The position numbers were made by a program, and so were the translations under genes. The notes beneath the pieces were generated by a model. The model had not been told where the DNA came from and searched no databases. It saw nothing but the letters and a program-made list of their open reading frames with translations. From the NCBI GenBank assembly GCA_016715905.1, contig JADJXI010000003.1, positions 372,001 through 436,000 on the forward strand: a DNA stretch of 64,000 nucleotides. Reading direction: 5' to 3'. Position 1 is the stretch's first letter. Every line of letters starts with the position of its first letter. Below are positions 36,252-45,272 of the stretch, in pieces. This stretch comes from Sphingobacteriaceae bacterium. GTDB taxonomy: Bacteria > Bacteroidota > Bacteroidia > B-17B0 > Aurantibacillaceae.

Positions 36252-36996
36252 TAAAGAAACAAAAAGTCAGCAAAGTTTATTAGCCAACTACTGTAGAGAT
36301 GGCCAAACTCCGAATGGACTCATAAACGTTAAATCAGAAAACCTTCATCATTATCGCAGGTTAGTTTTTAATATTGCTTCTGATATTTTAGAAACAGCTT
36401 TTCCTATCACATTTAGTTTTTTGGAAGAAAATGTTTGGCAAGATTTGGTACACACCTATTTTAAAGAACATAAATGTCAAACCAATCAGGTTTGGCGGAT
36501 GCCCCTTGAATTTTACGATTATTGTAAAGAAAAAAATATAGCCGAAAAATTAAATCTTCCTTATTTAAATAATTTATTATATTTTGAATGGCTCGAACTG
36601 GATGTGCATACGATGGAAGACATGGAGTTCCCGGAATTCAAATCCAATGGCGATTTGCTTGCTGATCCTATCGTTTTTAATCCGGAATATAAATTAATTC
36701 CATTCACATTTCCGGTACATAAAATCCCTCCCGGGGAAGAACTTCTCAATCAAAAGGGAAATTATTTTTTACTTATTTACCGGGAAAAGGAAAGCGGAAA
36801 TGTACAATTCATAGATCTTTCTATGTTTTATACTTTTTTATTGGAAAATATTGCCAATGGATTAATTGTAAAAGATATTCTTGTGGATGCTAATTCTATG
36901 TTTGGTATAAATGATATTAAGTTATTAAAAGAAAATACATTACTTTTTTTGCAGGACCTTCAAAAGAGAAAATTTATTTTAGGCTTTAAAAAATGA
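36244..36996 (+). CDS. DUF2063 partner protein (BufC/HvfC-like)
   Basis: A 250-aa protein. I choose ATG 36244 (MLNKETKSQQS), inside the end of the DUF692 gene; an upstream start at 36214 is not needed. The N-terminal ~100 residues (QSLLANYCRDGQ, YRRLVFNIASDILETAFPIT, DLVHTYFKEH) match the DUF2063 putative DNA-binding fold, now known as the recognition partner that binds the precursor peptide for the MNIO. The C-terminal half is mixed alpha/beta. The start overlaps the upstream gene and the end overlaps the DoxX start by four bases (ATGA), so the three are translationally coupled. Confidence 0.85.
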   Translation: MLNKETKSQQSLLANYCRDGQTPNGLINVKSENLHHYRRLVFNIASDILETAFPITFSFLEENVWQDLVHTYFKEHKCQTNQVWRMPLEFYDYCKEKNIAEKLNLPYLNNLLYFEWLELDVHTMEDMEFPEFKSNGDLLADPIVFNPEYKLIPFTFPVHKIPPGEELLNQKGNYFLLIYREKESGNVQFIDLSMFYTFLLENIANGLIVKDILVDANSMFGINDIKLLKENTLLFLQDLQKRKFILGFKK

Positions 36997-37427
36997 TAAA
37001 ATTAATTAATCAATTCCAGTCACTGGCTCAGAAAAGTGGAGACATAAGTCTTTTTCTGTTACGTATACTTCTTGCTTATGGATTTTGGGAACCGGCTAAA
37101 ATGAAATGGGACGATATTCAATCCGTTGCTGATTGGTTTGAAAGTTTGGGCATATTTGCTCCAAAATTAAACGCGTACATGGCAGCCTCAACTGAAATGT
37201 TGGGCGTGTTTTTATTGGCTTTAGGCTTGGGTTCTCGATTTATTGCTATTCCATTAATTGTTGTTATGCTTGTGGCTATTAAAACTGTTCACTGGGAAAA
37301 CGGATTTTTAGCGTCAGATAACGGTTTTGAAATTCCTTTGTATTACCTCTCAATGCTTTTGATTTTGTTTTCCTTCGGAAGCGGAAAATTAAGTCTGGAT
37401 TTTGTAATTCAAAAAATCAAAAAATAA
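36993..37427 (+). CDS. DoxX-family membrane protein
   Basis: A 144-aa integral membrane protein of the DoxX family with four predicted segments: near 20-35, 60-80 (AASTEMLGVFLLALGLGSRF), 85-100 and 115-135. The motif RILLAYGFWEPAKMKW is typical of the DoxX proteins found as the last gene of bufferin/HvfABCD operons. Its function there is uncertain; a role in maturation or redox handling of the modified peptide or in membrane transport is possible. It ends 1 base before the convergent acyltransferase. Confidence 0.85.
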   Translation: MIKLINQFQSLAQKSGDISLFLLRILLAYGFWEPAKMKWDDIQSVADWFESLGIFAPKLNAYMAASTEMLGVFLLALGLGSRFIAIPLIVVMLVAIKTVHWENGFLASDNGFEIPLYYLSMLLILFSFGSGKLSLDFVIQKIKK

Positions 37428-37428
37428 T

Positions 37429-38286
37429 TTACTTCATATTTTTAACGTATTCACGAAAGGTTATTCCGGATTTTATTGCATTGGTATAAATATAATCATG
37501 CATAATATTAGACCATTTTTGAGGGGTGTGATTGGCATAAAAAAGTGATGGCTCAATAATTTTCCCGAAATGTATTTTAATGGTATTTCCTTTTTGCTTG
37601 AACATTTCATCCGGTAAAAACAACATTTCTAAATTTGCTTTAATACCTAAGCGTTTTCTCCATTTAGCGAAGTTGTAAAAGAATCTTGAATTTTGCCCTT
37701 CAATAAAAACCGGTACAATCGGTTTATTGTATTTAATGGATTTATTAATGAAGCTTTTATTCCATTCCAAATCACGAATTCCTTCTTTAAATTTTCTGCT
37801 TACTAATCCGGCGGGAAAAACCAAGATAGCCGATTCGGTGGCATAAATCTGCTCAACAAACTGCAAACTATTTCTACTTTGGCCGCCAACTTTATTCACG
37901 CCCACAAAAACATCTCCGTAATTTTTTATATTTTTTAATATATCGTTTACAATAAACCGAACGTCATTCCGCTTATCGCCAATTGCTTTAATCAAGGCCA
38001 TGCCGTCTAAGCCTCCTAAAGGATGATTAGCCGCAACAATCACGCCACCTTTTAATGGCAAATTCTCATGGCCGCTCACCTCCAGTTTCACATCAAGAAA
38101 TTTAAGCACTTCTGTATTAAATTCCAGTTCATGAAATTGTTCGAGGTAAATCATACCCTTGTTAATGTCATCCTCGTGCAACTTTCTTTTTAGCCAATTA
38201 ATCGCAAAACGGGGTAAAATTTTATACAGCGTAGGCGCCTTAGTCATTAAAACTTTCTCTACGTCAATGTATTTTTTTACTTCCAT
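37429..38286 (-). CDS. Lysophospholipid-type acyltransferase (PlsC-like)
   Basis: A 285-aa acyltransferase with the HXXXXD motif NHPLGGLDGMAL and a later FPAGLVSRK segment (the P-rich block III). It is related to glycerol-3-phosphate/lysophosphatidate acyltransferases and ornithine-lipid-type enzymes of Bacteroidota. I choose ATG 38286 (MEVKKYIDVEKVL); a TTG at 38298 would add four residues. It probably acts at the inner membrane on lipid or lipid-like acceptors. The acceptor is not predictable. Divergent from mraZ. Confidence 0.88.
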   Translation of the reverse strand: MEVKKYIDVEKVLMTKAPTLYKILPRFAINWLKRKLHEDDINKGMIYLEQFHELEFNTEVLKFLDVKLEVSGHENLPLKGGVIVAANHPLGGLDGMALIKAIGDKRNDVRFIVNDILKNIKNYGDVFVGVNKVGGQSRNSLQFVEQIYATESAILVFPAGLVSRKFKEGIRDLEWNKSFINKSIKYNKPIVPVFIEGQNSRFFYNFAKWRKRLGIKANLEMLFLPDEMFKQKGNTIKIHFGKIIEPSLFYANHTPQKWSNIMHDYIYTNAIKSGITFREYVKNMK

Positions 38287-38476
38287 GGGTGAGTGCAAAA
38301 TAATCCTCTAATTGTTAATATCCTAAGGCATTTTTTACCTGGTTTTTTAAGCTTTTCTGTTCTTTAAAATCATTGAAAAGCCTTGAGCCATAAGGCCTGT
38401 AGCCATTCCCTCTCTTTTTTCCATAATGAATTTTTACTATGGATTGGGTGTTAATAAGTGTAATTTATTAACAAAA

Positions 38477-38510
38477 GTGGTAAAAAATGGAAGTTTGTGG
38501 TAAAAAGTGG
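38477..38510 (+). promoter_or_regulatory. MraZ operator: four TGG repeats at 10-bp phasing
   Basis: GTGG, ATGG, GTGG and GTGG start at 38477, 38487, 38497 and 38507, an exact 10-bp period. E. coli MraZ binds TGGGN direct repeats separated by five bases, also a 10-bp period, upstream of its own gene. The array overlaps where a -33 box would lie for the -7 box at 38523, which suits autorepression. Confidence 0.75.
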
Positions 38511-38522
38511 TAATTATTTAAC

Positions 38523-38530
38523 TATTTTTG
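38523..38530 (+). promoter_or_regulatory. Promoter -7 box of the dcw operon
   Basis: TATTTTTG fits TAnnTTTG and ends 21 bases before the mraZ ATG. It rules against the upstream TTG (38528) as a start, since this would lie within the promoter. The only TTTG nearby (38494) is 25 bases away, so the -33 element is unclear. Confidence 0.6.
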
Positions 38531-38551
38531 CCACTATCATTAACACACCAA

Positions 38552-39022
38552 ATGTCCAGTATCATAGGAGAATACGATTGTAAAGTTGACGCTAAAGGCA
38601 GATTCATGTTTCCTGTTGATTTAAGGAAACAGTTGGAAGCTTTGTTTGACCTGGGATTTGTAGTGAACAGAAACTTACATCAGCAATGTTTGGTTTTATA
38701 CCCAATTAAAGAATGGGAAAAACTAAATAAAAAAATAAGCAAGCTTAATCGATTAATAAAGGCTAACGATGTTTTTGTGAGAAAGTTTACGGGTGGGGCA
38801 ACAAGTGTGTTAGCAGATACTACAGGAAGAATTTTACTTCCAAAAGCATTAATTGATTACGCAAGTGTAAAAACTGAAATTAAAGTATTAGGAAGTAATA
38901 ATGTGATTGAGATTTGGGATAAAACAATTTATGAAAACTTCCTAAAACAAGATATTGATATTGAAAAATTAGCCATAGATGTACTTGGAGGATTAAATTT
39001 CAATGAAGGTGACGATGAGTAA
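38552..39022 (+). CDS. mraZ: Division/cell-wall cluster transcriptional repressor MraZ
   Basis: A 156-aa MraZ of two AbrB-like swapped-hairpin domains. The first includes GEYDCKVDAKGRFMFPVDLR, with the DxKGR motif that contacts DNA. The second reads LADTTGRILLPKALIDYA. MraZ forms a ring-like oligomer and binds TGG repeats ahead of its own operon; four such repeats lie at 38477-38510. I start at ATG 38552 (MSSIIGEYD). It overlaps rsmH by 8 bases and is the first gene of the dcw operon. Confidence 0.95.
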   Translation: MSSIIGEYDCKVDAKGRFMFPVDLRKQLEALFDLGFVVNRNLHQQCLVLYPIKEWEKLNKKISKLNRLIKANDVFVRKFTGGATSVLADTTGRILLPKALIDYASVKTEIKVLGSNNVIEIWDKTIYENFLKQDIDIEKLAIDVLGGLNFNEGDDE

Positions 39023-39929
39023 GACTTCTGCTTATCACACCCCCGTTCTTTTAAAAGCTTGTATTGATAATTTAAACATTAAACCGGATGGTACTTATGT
39101 TGATTTAACTTTTGGTGGCGGTGGTCATTCCAACGAAATTTTAAAGTGTTTGAATGAAAAAGGAAAACTGTTTGCCTTTGATCAGGATGAAGATGCTTTA
39201 GCAAATAACATTCATGATTCAAGGTTTACTTTAATTCCGCAAAATTTCAGATTCCTAAAAAATTATCTTCGTCTAAATGGAGTAACCACAGTGCATGGAA
39301 TTTTGGCCGACCTTGGAGTATCTTCTCATCAGTTTGATGTTCCGGAAAGAGGGTTTTCAATTCGATTTAATGCGGATTTAGATATGCGCATGAATCAGAA
39401 AAGTTCGATTACCGCAAAATCTATTTTAAATGATTACGAAGAAATTCAACTCACCAACATTTTTAAGGAATATGGCGAAGTTCAAAATCCACGTAAGTTA
39501 GCTCGTTTAATTGTTGCCGCCCGATCTGAAAAATCAATAGTAAATTCTGACGACTTAAAAAAGATAATCGCGCCTTGTACTCCACCCAAAGACGCTAATA
39601 AATTTTTAGCAAAAGTATTTCAGGCTCTACGAATTGAAGTGAATGCCGAAATGTCTGCTCTAAAAGAATGTTTAACGCAGTGTTTGGATGTTTTGGATAA
39701 CGGAAGTAGAATAGTGATAATTTCTTATCACAGTTTGGAAGATAGAATAGTGAAGAATTTTTTGAGATCGGGAAATACCGAGGGGAAAGAAGAAAAGGAT
39801 GTGATTTATGGCACGGTTAAAAAAGTTTTTAAGTTAATTACCACAAAACCTATCATTCCGGATGAAAAAGAAATTGAAATCAATACAAGAGCAAGAAGTG
39901 CAAAGTTACGTGTGGGAGAAAAAATATAA
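39015..39929 (+). CDS. rsmH: 16S rRNA m4C1402 methyltransferase RsmH
   Basis: A 304-aa SAM-dependent methyltransferase (MraW). It methylates N4 of C1402 in 16S rRNA in the cytoplasm. Motifs: AYHTPVLL, TFGGGGHS (SAM loop), FAFDQDEDAL, ADLGVSSHQFD, RGFSIRFNADLDMRM, and near the C-terminus ISYHSLEDRIVKNF. I choose ATG 39015 (MSKTSAYHTPVLL), overlapping the mraZ stop by 8 bases; ATG 39003 would add MKVT. Second gene of the dcw operon. Confidence 0.96.
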   Translation: MSKTSAYHTPVLLKACIDNLNIKPDGTYVDLTFGGGGHSNEILKCLNEKGKLFAFDQDEDALANNIHDSRFTLIPQNFRFLKNYLRLNGVTTVHGILADLGVSSHQFDVPERGFSIRFNADLDMRMNQKSSITAKSILNDYEEIQLTNIFKEYGEVQNPRKLARLIVAARSEKSIVNSDDLKKIIAPCTPPKDANKFLAKVFQALRIEVNAEMSALKECLTQCLDVLDNGSRIVIISYHSLEDRIVKNFLRSGNTEGKEEKDVIYGTVKKVFKLITTKPIIPDEKEIEINTRARSAKLRVGEKI

Positions 39930-39950
39930 TTTATAACACACACTAATAAA

Positions 39951-40403
39951 GTGGCAAACAAATACCGGGATAAAACTGTTCCCGAAATAGAAACTGAAAT
40001 GCCTGAGATTCAAAATGAAACTCAGCAGGAAAAGAAACCCCGTAAAACTCGTAAAAAAGGAGTCCTGGCTAAAGGCCTCTCTTCTGTTTTCAGCGGTTCA
40101 TTTTTAACTTCTGAAAAAACCATAAAACACCTTCCGTACATTTTATTCCTTACTGCAATTGCTGTTTTTTATATCGCTAACGGATTTTATGCAGATGATA
40201 AAATTCGTCAAGTGAACAAGCTTTCTAATGAAATAAAAGAAAAGCACTCTGAATTTATTTCAACTACAACTGAATTGATGTTTGTAAGTAAGCAGAGCGA
40301 AGTGGCAAAATCAGCGGAAGTATTGGGTTTAAAAGAATCGGTTGAGCCACCGGTGAAAATTAAGGTTGATAGTTTGCAACTTAAAGAAAATCGAAAGAAC
40401 TAA
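39951..40403 (+). CDS. ftsL: FtsL-like cell-division membrane protein
   Basis: A 150-aa bitopic protein. A long Lys/Arg-rich cytoplasmic region (KPRKTRKKG) precedes a membrane segment about 64-82 (YILFLTAIAVFYIANGFYA), then a periplasmic coiled-coil of about 35 residues (IRQVNKLSNEIKEKHSEFI). Size, topology and position between rsmH and the PBP gene identify the Bacteroidota FtsL, which with FtsB and FtsQ activates septal synthesis. Sequence similarity is low in this family, so the assignment is mainly by context. The start is GTG 39951; no ATG is available. Confidence 0.8.
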   Translation: MANKYRDKTVPEIETEMPEIQNETQQEKKPRKTRKKGVLAKGLSSVFSGSFLTSEKTIKHLPYILFLTAIAVFYIANGFYADDKIRQVNKLSNEIKEKHSEFISTTTELMFVSKQSEVAKSAEVLGLKESVEPPVKIKVDSLQLKENRKN

Positions 40404-42545
40404 ATGGAAAATAAAAAACAAATATTAGTTCGAACCTATATTTTATATGTAAGCATGTGCTTATTTGCGGTTGGCATATTTTATAGAATATTTGTTATTC
40501 AATTTATTGAAGGGGAAGAATGGAGAAGAAGAGCAGAAGCTAATACAACACAGCTTCACACCATTGAAGCAGTTCGGGGAAATATTTTTGATGTGAACGG
40601 TGCCTTATTGGCAACTAGTGTTCCGTATTATGAAATTGCCATCGATATTTGCGCGCCATCAATTGATGAAAAACTTTTTAAAGAAAAAAGAGACTCATTG
40701 GCCTTGTGTTTAAGTAATCTTTTTGGAGATCATACTGCTTCCGAATATCTAAATATTTTGAGAAAAGCTCGAAATAACAGAGATCGTTATGTAGTACTGC
40801 AAAGAAATGTTTCTTACAAAAATCTACAAATTCTGAAAAAATTCCCAATTCTAAAAAAAGGTAGTCGGGGCGGTTTAATTACCCTACAAACAAATAAAAG
40901 AGAGCGTCCTTTTCAGTTGTTAGCTGCTCGAACCATTGGTTTGGCGCGTGAAGGTATAAAACCGGTTGGTCTTGAAGGAGCATATGATTCTGTTTTATTG
41001 GGTGTGCCCGGAAAAAGATTAATGCAAAAAATTGCAGGAGGCGTATGGCGTCCGATAAATAGTGAAGCGGAAATTGAACCTAAAGAAGGTAGCGACTTAT
41101 ATACTACTATTGATATTAACGTACAAGATGTGGCAGAACATGCCTTAATGAAAGCACTCATTAAAAATCAAGCTTCACACGGCTGTGCCATTTTAATGGA
41201 AGTTAAAACAGGCGCCATTCGGGCTATTGCAAATTTATCAAAAGGAAAAAAAGATTCTAGTTATTATGAAAGTTTAAATCATGCTATGATAGATGCAAAC
41301 GAACCGGGATCAACATTTAAGCTCGCTTCTTTTCTTGCAGCAATTGATGATTATGATGTGAGTTTGGATGAAAAAATTCATGTTGGAAATGGAGAGGTTA
41401 CCTATTATAACAAAACTATTAAAGATGCTCACCCTCCAAAAACTCCGTCATTATCTGTACAGGAAATTTTTGAAACTTCTTCAAACTGCGGAACTGCAAA
41501 ATTAATCATGAAGTATTATTCAAAAAATCCGCAAAAATATGTAGATAAAATTAAATCTTTTCATCTCGATCGTAAACTCGGGCTTTCAATTCCCGGCGAA
41601 GCAAGTCCATTTATTAAGGATGTAAAACACAAAGATTGGAGTGGTTTAACCTTACCGCAAATGAGCTATGGCTACGAAACTTTGATTACGCCTTTATTAA
41701 CCTTAAGCGTTTATAATGCCATTGCTAATAATGGGAAAATGGTAAAACCTCGTTTTGTAAATGAAATCAGAAGAAATAATCAAGTGGTGAAAAAGTTTGA
41801 ACCGGAAGTATTGATAGAGCAAATGGTAAAGCTGGAAACCGTTAGTAAAGCAAAAAAATTAATGGAAGGTGTGGTTGAAAATGGAAGTGGAAAAGGTTTA
41901 AATATTAAATCTTTTAAAGTGGGTGGGAAAACCGGAACTGCTCAAATAGCAAAAATTGGTCGCCGAAAGGGGAGTGGTAAAACTGCTTATGGCGATGTGG
42001 GTGACAGAACTTATCAGGCCTCGTTCGTAGGATATTTCCCAGCTGAAAAACCCCTTTATACTTGCATCGTAATTATTAATTCTCCAAGTAATGGAATATA
42101 TTATGGTGGTTTAGTGGCTGGTCCGGTTTTTAAAGAAATTGCCGAAAAAGTGTATTCAAGCGGACTTGAATTTCTTCCTCCTATTAATAAAGGAAAAGAT
42201 TTAATTACAAAAGTTCCGGAAGGAATTAATACGCTTTCAGATGAATTACAAAGATTAGCAAAATCGTTTTCACTGCCAGTTAAGGAAGTAAACTCAAATC
42301 AATTTGTAAGTAGAATTAAAAGCGATACTTCAACAATCGCAATGATCGAAAATAAAATAGAAAGACAACTTAAAAATGGTGTAATGCCAAATTTACAAGG
42401 CCTTTCTGCTAAAGATGTTTTATATATTCTGGAGAATCACGGGCTGAATGTAAAAATTGTTGGATTCGGAAGCGTTCAGAAACAAAGTATTGATGCAGGA
42501 ACTAAAATTGAAAGAGGAAATAAAGTTATTCTCACTTTGATATAA
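40404..42545 (+). CDS. ftsI: Septal peptidoglycan transpeptidase FtsI/PBP3 with C-terminal PASTA
   Basis: A 713-aa penicillin-binding protein. N-terminal cytoplasmic/membrane segment (about 10-28), a pedestal domain, then the transpeptidase with SxxK at Ser303 (PGSTFK), SSN near 359-361 (SSNCG) and KTGT from Lys509. The C-terminal ~65 residues form a PASTA domain (MPNLQGLSAKDVLYILENHG) absent from E. coli FtsI. It crosslinks septal peptidoglycan in the periplasm with FtsW. Encoded one base after ftsL and two before murE. Non-penicillin-resistance residues are unremarkable as far as visible. Confidence 0.95.
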   Translation: MENKKQILVRTYILYVSMCLFAVGIFYRIFVIQFIEGEEWRRRAEANTTQLHTIEAVRGNIFDVNGALLATSVPYYEIAIDICAPSIDEKLFKEKRDSLALCLSNLFGDHTASEYLNILRKARNNRDRYVVLQRNVSYKNLQILKKFPILKKGSRGGLITLQTNKRERPFQLLAARTIGLAREGIKPVGLEGAYDSVLLGVPGKRLMQKIAGGVWRPINSEAEIEPKEGSDLYTTIDINVQDVAEHALMKALIKNQASHGCAILMEVKTGAIRAIANLSKGKKDSSYYESLNHAMIDANEPGSTFKLASFLAAIDDYDVSLDEKIHVGNGEVTYYNKTIKDAHPPKTPSLSVQEIFETSSNCGTAKLIMKYYSKNPQKYVDKIKSFHLDRKLGLSIPGEASPFIKDVKHKDWSGLTLPQMSYGYETLITPLLTLSVYNAIANNGKMVKPRFVNEIRRNNQVVKKFEPEVLIEQMVKLETVSKAKKLMEGVVENGSGKGLNIKSFKVGGKTGTAQIAKIGRRKGSGKTAYGDVGDRTYQASFVGYFPAEKPLYTCIVIINSPSNGIYYGGLVAGPVFKEIAEKVYSSGLEFLPPINKGKDLITKVPEGINTLSDELQRLAKSFSLPVKEVNSNQFVSRIKSDTSTIAMIENKIERQLKNGVMPNLQGLSAKDVLYILENHGLNVKIVGFGSVQKQSIDAGTKIERGNKVILTLI

Positions 42546-42546
42546 A

Positions 42547-44010
42547 TTGAAATTATTAAGCGACATATTATATAAAGTAAAACTGGAACAAGTTATTGGT
42601 GCTACTCACTTGGCTGTTGCCAATGTGGTTTTTGATTCCAGAAAAGTGAGAAAGAATTCTTTGTTCGTTGCTATAAAAGGTACTCAGTCGGATGGTCATG
42701 AATTTATTGAACAAGCCATAGAAGCCGGAGCCTTGGCTGTAGTTTGTGAAAAACTACCCACCGAAAAAAAATCGAATGTAACTTATGTAAAAGTAAACGA
42801 CTCTAATTATTCACTGGGCATTATTGCTTGCAATTTTTTTGACAACCCTTCTTCTAAGTTAAAATTAATTGGAGTTACCGGAACTAATGGTAAAACAACC
42901 ACCGTGACTTTACTTTTTAATTTATTCAGAGCATTGGGTCATTCTGTAGGATTATTATCTACAGTTCAGAATAAAATAAATAATTCGGTAATACCATCCA
43001 CGCACACTACTCCTGACGCGCTAGCCTTAAACGAATTGTTAAACGCAATGGTAGAACAAGGATGTAATTATGCCTTTATGGAAGTGAGTTCTCATGCCAT
43101 TGTACAACATCGCATTGCCGGAATTAATTTTGCAGGAGGGGCATTTTCCAATATCACTCACGATCATTTAGATTATCACAAAACCTTTGATGAATACATT
43201 AAAGCAAAAAAATTATTTTTTGATAATTTATCATCATCATCATTTGCTTTAGTGAATAAAGACGACAAGAATGGATTAGTGATGGTTCAAAATACCAAAG
43301 CACTAATAAAAACTTATTCATTACATAGTATAGCCGACTTTAAATGTAAAATTCTTGAAAGTCATCTTAATGGATTATTTCTGCAAATTGATCAAAGAGA
43401 TGTTTGGGTAAAATTAATCGGAACATTCAACGCTTATAATGTTTTGGTGGTTTACGCAATTGCAACTTTACTGAAACAGGATAGTACGAATGTGCTTACT
43501 GCTCTAAGCAATTTAAATTCAGTTGAAGGAAGATTTCAGTACGTAAAGTCTGATACCGGAGTAATTGGTATTGTTGATTATGCGCACACCCCTGACGCAT
43601 TAAAAAATGTGCTCGAAACAATAACAGATATTCGTTCGGGTAATGAGCAAGTAATAACTTTAGTGGGTTGCGGTGGTGATCGGGACGCGAAAAAACGACC
43701 AATCATGGCAGCAATAGCTTGTGAGTTCAGTAACCGGGTAATTCTCACTTCCGATAATCCCCGAACTGAAAATCCCGAAACTATTTTGGATGAAATGCAA
43801 ACCGGAGTAAACCCGGCCGAAGCTAAAAAAGTACTTCGCATCAGTGATCGTAAAGAAGCAATTAAAACAGCTATTAGTTTTTGTAAATCAGGAGATATCA
43901 TTTTGGTTGCCGGAAAAGGACATGAAAAGTATCAGGAAATAAATGGTGTGAAACACCCATTTGATGATTTTGAAATTTTAAAAGAAACCATTAAAACCCT
44001 GGGCGTGTAA
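42547..44010 (+). CDS. murE: UDP-MurNAc-tripeptide synthetase (meso-DAP adding)
   Basis: A 487-aa Mur ligase. ATP-binding GVTGTNGKTTT near residue 114, TTPDALALNELL, an Asn/Thr-rich centre and the DNPR motif (SDNPRTENPETI) near residue 400 that marks meso-diaminopimelate as the amino acid added. This suggests a DAP-type peptidoglycan. The start is TTG 42547 (MKLLSDILYK), since an upstream in-frame TGA leaves no other codon. It is in the dcw operon after ftsI and overlaps mraY by one base. Confidence 0.96.
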   Translation: MKLLSDILYKVKLEQVIGATHLAVANVVFDSRKVRKNSLFVAIKGTQSDGHEFIEQAIEAGALAVVCEKLPTEKKSNVTYVKVNDSNYSLGIIACNFFDNPSSKLKLIGVTGTNGKTTTVTLLFNLFRALGHSVGLLSTVQNKINNSVIPSTHTTPDALALNELLNAMVEQGCNYAFMEVSSHAIVQHRIAGINFAGGAFSNITHDHLDYHKTFDEYIKAKKLFFDNLSSSSFALVNKDDKNGLVMVQNTKALIKTYSLHSIADFKCKILESHLNGLFLQIDQRDVWVKLIGTFNAYNVLVVYAIATLLKQDSTNVLTALSNLNSVEGRFQYVKSDTGVIGIVDYAHTPDALKNVLETITDIRSGNEQVITLVGCGGDRDAKKRPIMAAIACEFSNRVILTSDNPRTENPETILDEMQTGVNPAEAKKVLRISDRKEAIKTAISFCKSGDIILVAGKGHEKYQEINGVKHPFDDFEILKETIKTLGV

Positions 44011-45272
44011 TGTTATATTATTTATTTCAATATTTAGATAAAGCTTTTGATTTCCCCGGTGCCGGCATGTTTAATTACATTTCATTTCGGGCTGCTCTCG
44101 CTTTAATTTTTTCACTATTGATTTCGCTGGTATTTGGCAAACGTATTATAGCATTCATTAGAAAAAAACAAATCGGGGAAACTATTCGGGAATTGGGACT
44201 AGAAGGACAGGCACAAAAAGGCGGAACACCAACCATGGGCGGATTAATTATTTTGGCAGCGATTATTATGCCTACTATTCTATTTACAAAAATTGATAAT
44301 GTTTATGTAATTCTGATGCTGATTTCAACTGTTTGGTTAGGAGGTATCGGATTTTTGGATGATTACATCAAAGTTTTCAGAAAGAACAAAGAGGGATTAC
44401 AAGGTAGATTTAAAATAATCGGACAAGTAGGTATCGGATTAATTGTAGGTTGTGTTTTTTATTTTCATCCGGATGTGGTAGTGAAAGAAAGAATTGCTAA
44501 AGGAAAAACAGATTTAATTTCAATTTCACAGGTTACCGAAAAAGTGGTAACACTTCCAAAATATGAAGAGCATGCCAAAAAGAATTTAAAAACATCGATT
44601 CCTTTTTTAAAGAATAACGAATTAGACTACTCTTCATTTATATCTTGGCTATGCGATGATTGTGCGAAATTTGGCTGGATAATTTTTATTCCAATGGTAA
44701 TTTTGGTTGTTACCGCTGTATCTAACGGGGCTAATATTACCGACGGAATTGATGGCCTGGCAGCAGGAACAAGCGCAATTATTGGTGTAGTATTAGGAAT
44801 TTTAGCCTGGGTATCCAGTAACACCATTTTTGCCGACTACTTAAATATTATGTACTTACCAAATACCGGAGAGCTTGTGGTATTTATTGCGGCATTTATT
44901 GGAGCTTGTGTTGGGTTTTTATGGTACAACTCATTTCCAGCGCAGGTTTTTATGGGCGATACCGGAAGTTTAGCTATTGGTGGAATAATTGCTGTTTTCG
45001 CAATCGCTATTCGTAAAGAATTATTAATTCCAATTCTATGCGGAGTATTTCTGGTAGAAAATATTTCTGTGATCCTACAGGTGTATTATTTCAAACATCA
45101 GAAAAAGAAACGCGGACTTGAATATGCACAAACCCATAGGCTTTTTAAGATGGCCCCTTTACATCACCATTATCAAAAAAGTGGATTTCATGAGTCTAAA
45201 ATTGTGATGCGGTTTTTTATTATAAGTATTGCTCTTGCTGTATTAACCCTGGTAACGCTGAAGATTCGCTAA
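44010..45272 (+). CDS. mraY: Phospho-MurNAc-pentapeptide transferase (lipid I synthase)
   Basis: A 420-aa integral membrane enzyme with about ten segments. It transfers phospho-MurNAc-pentapeptide to undecaprenyl phosphate, forming lipid I on the inner face of the membrane. Marks: KGGTPTMGG, GFLDDYIKV (Asp pair), NGANITDGIDGLAAGTS (Mg2+ site), FMGDTGSLAIGG, and HRLFKMAPLHHHYQKSG. A ~60-aa loop about 155-205 (Lys-rich, cytoplasmic/periplasmic) lengthens it compared with the E. coli protein of 360 aa, as usual in Bacteroidota. Confidence 0.97.
   Translation: MLYYLFQYLDKAFDFPGAGMFNYISFRAALALIFSLLISLVFGKRIIAFIRKKQIGETIRELGLEGQAQKGGTPTMGGLIILAAIIMPTILFTKIDNVYVILMLISTVWLGGIGFLDDYIKVFRKNKEGLQGRFKIIGQVGIGLIVGCVFYFHPDVVVKERIAKGKTDLISISQVTEKVVTLPKYEEHAKKNLKTSIPFLKNNELDYSSFISWLCDDCAKFGWIIFIPMVILVVTAVSNGANITDGIDGLAAGTSAIIGVVLGILAWVSSNTIFADYLNIMYLPNTGELVVFIAAFIGACVGFLWYNSFPAQVFMGDTGSLAIGGIIAVFAIAIRKELLIPILCGVFLVENISVILQVYYFKHQKKKRGLEYAQTHRLFKMAPLHHHYQKSGFHESKIVMRFFIISIALAVLTLVTLKIR

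Noticed and set aside
38528..38551. TTG 38528 as the mraZ start
   Set aside because: The codon is inside the -7 box TATTTTTG and the added residues are not part of MraZ; ATG 38552 matches the family start.
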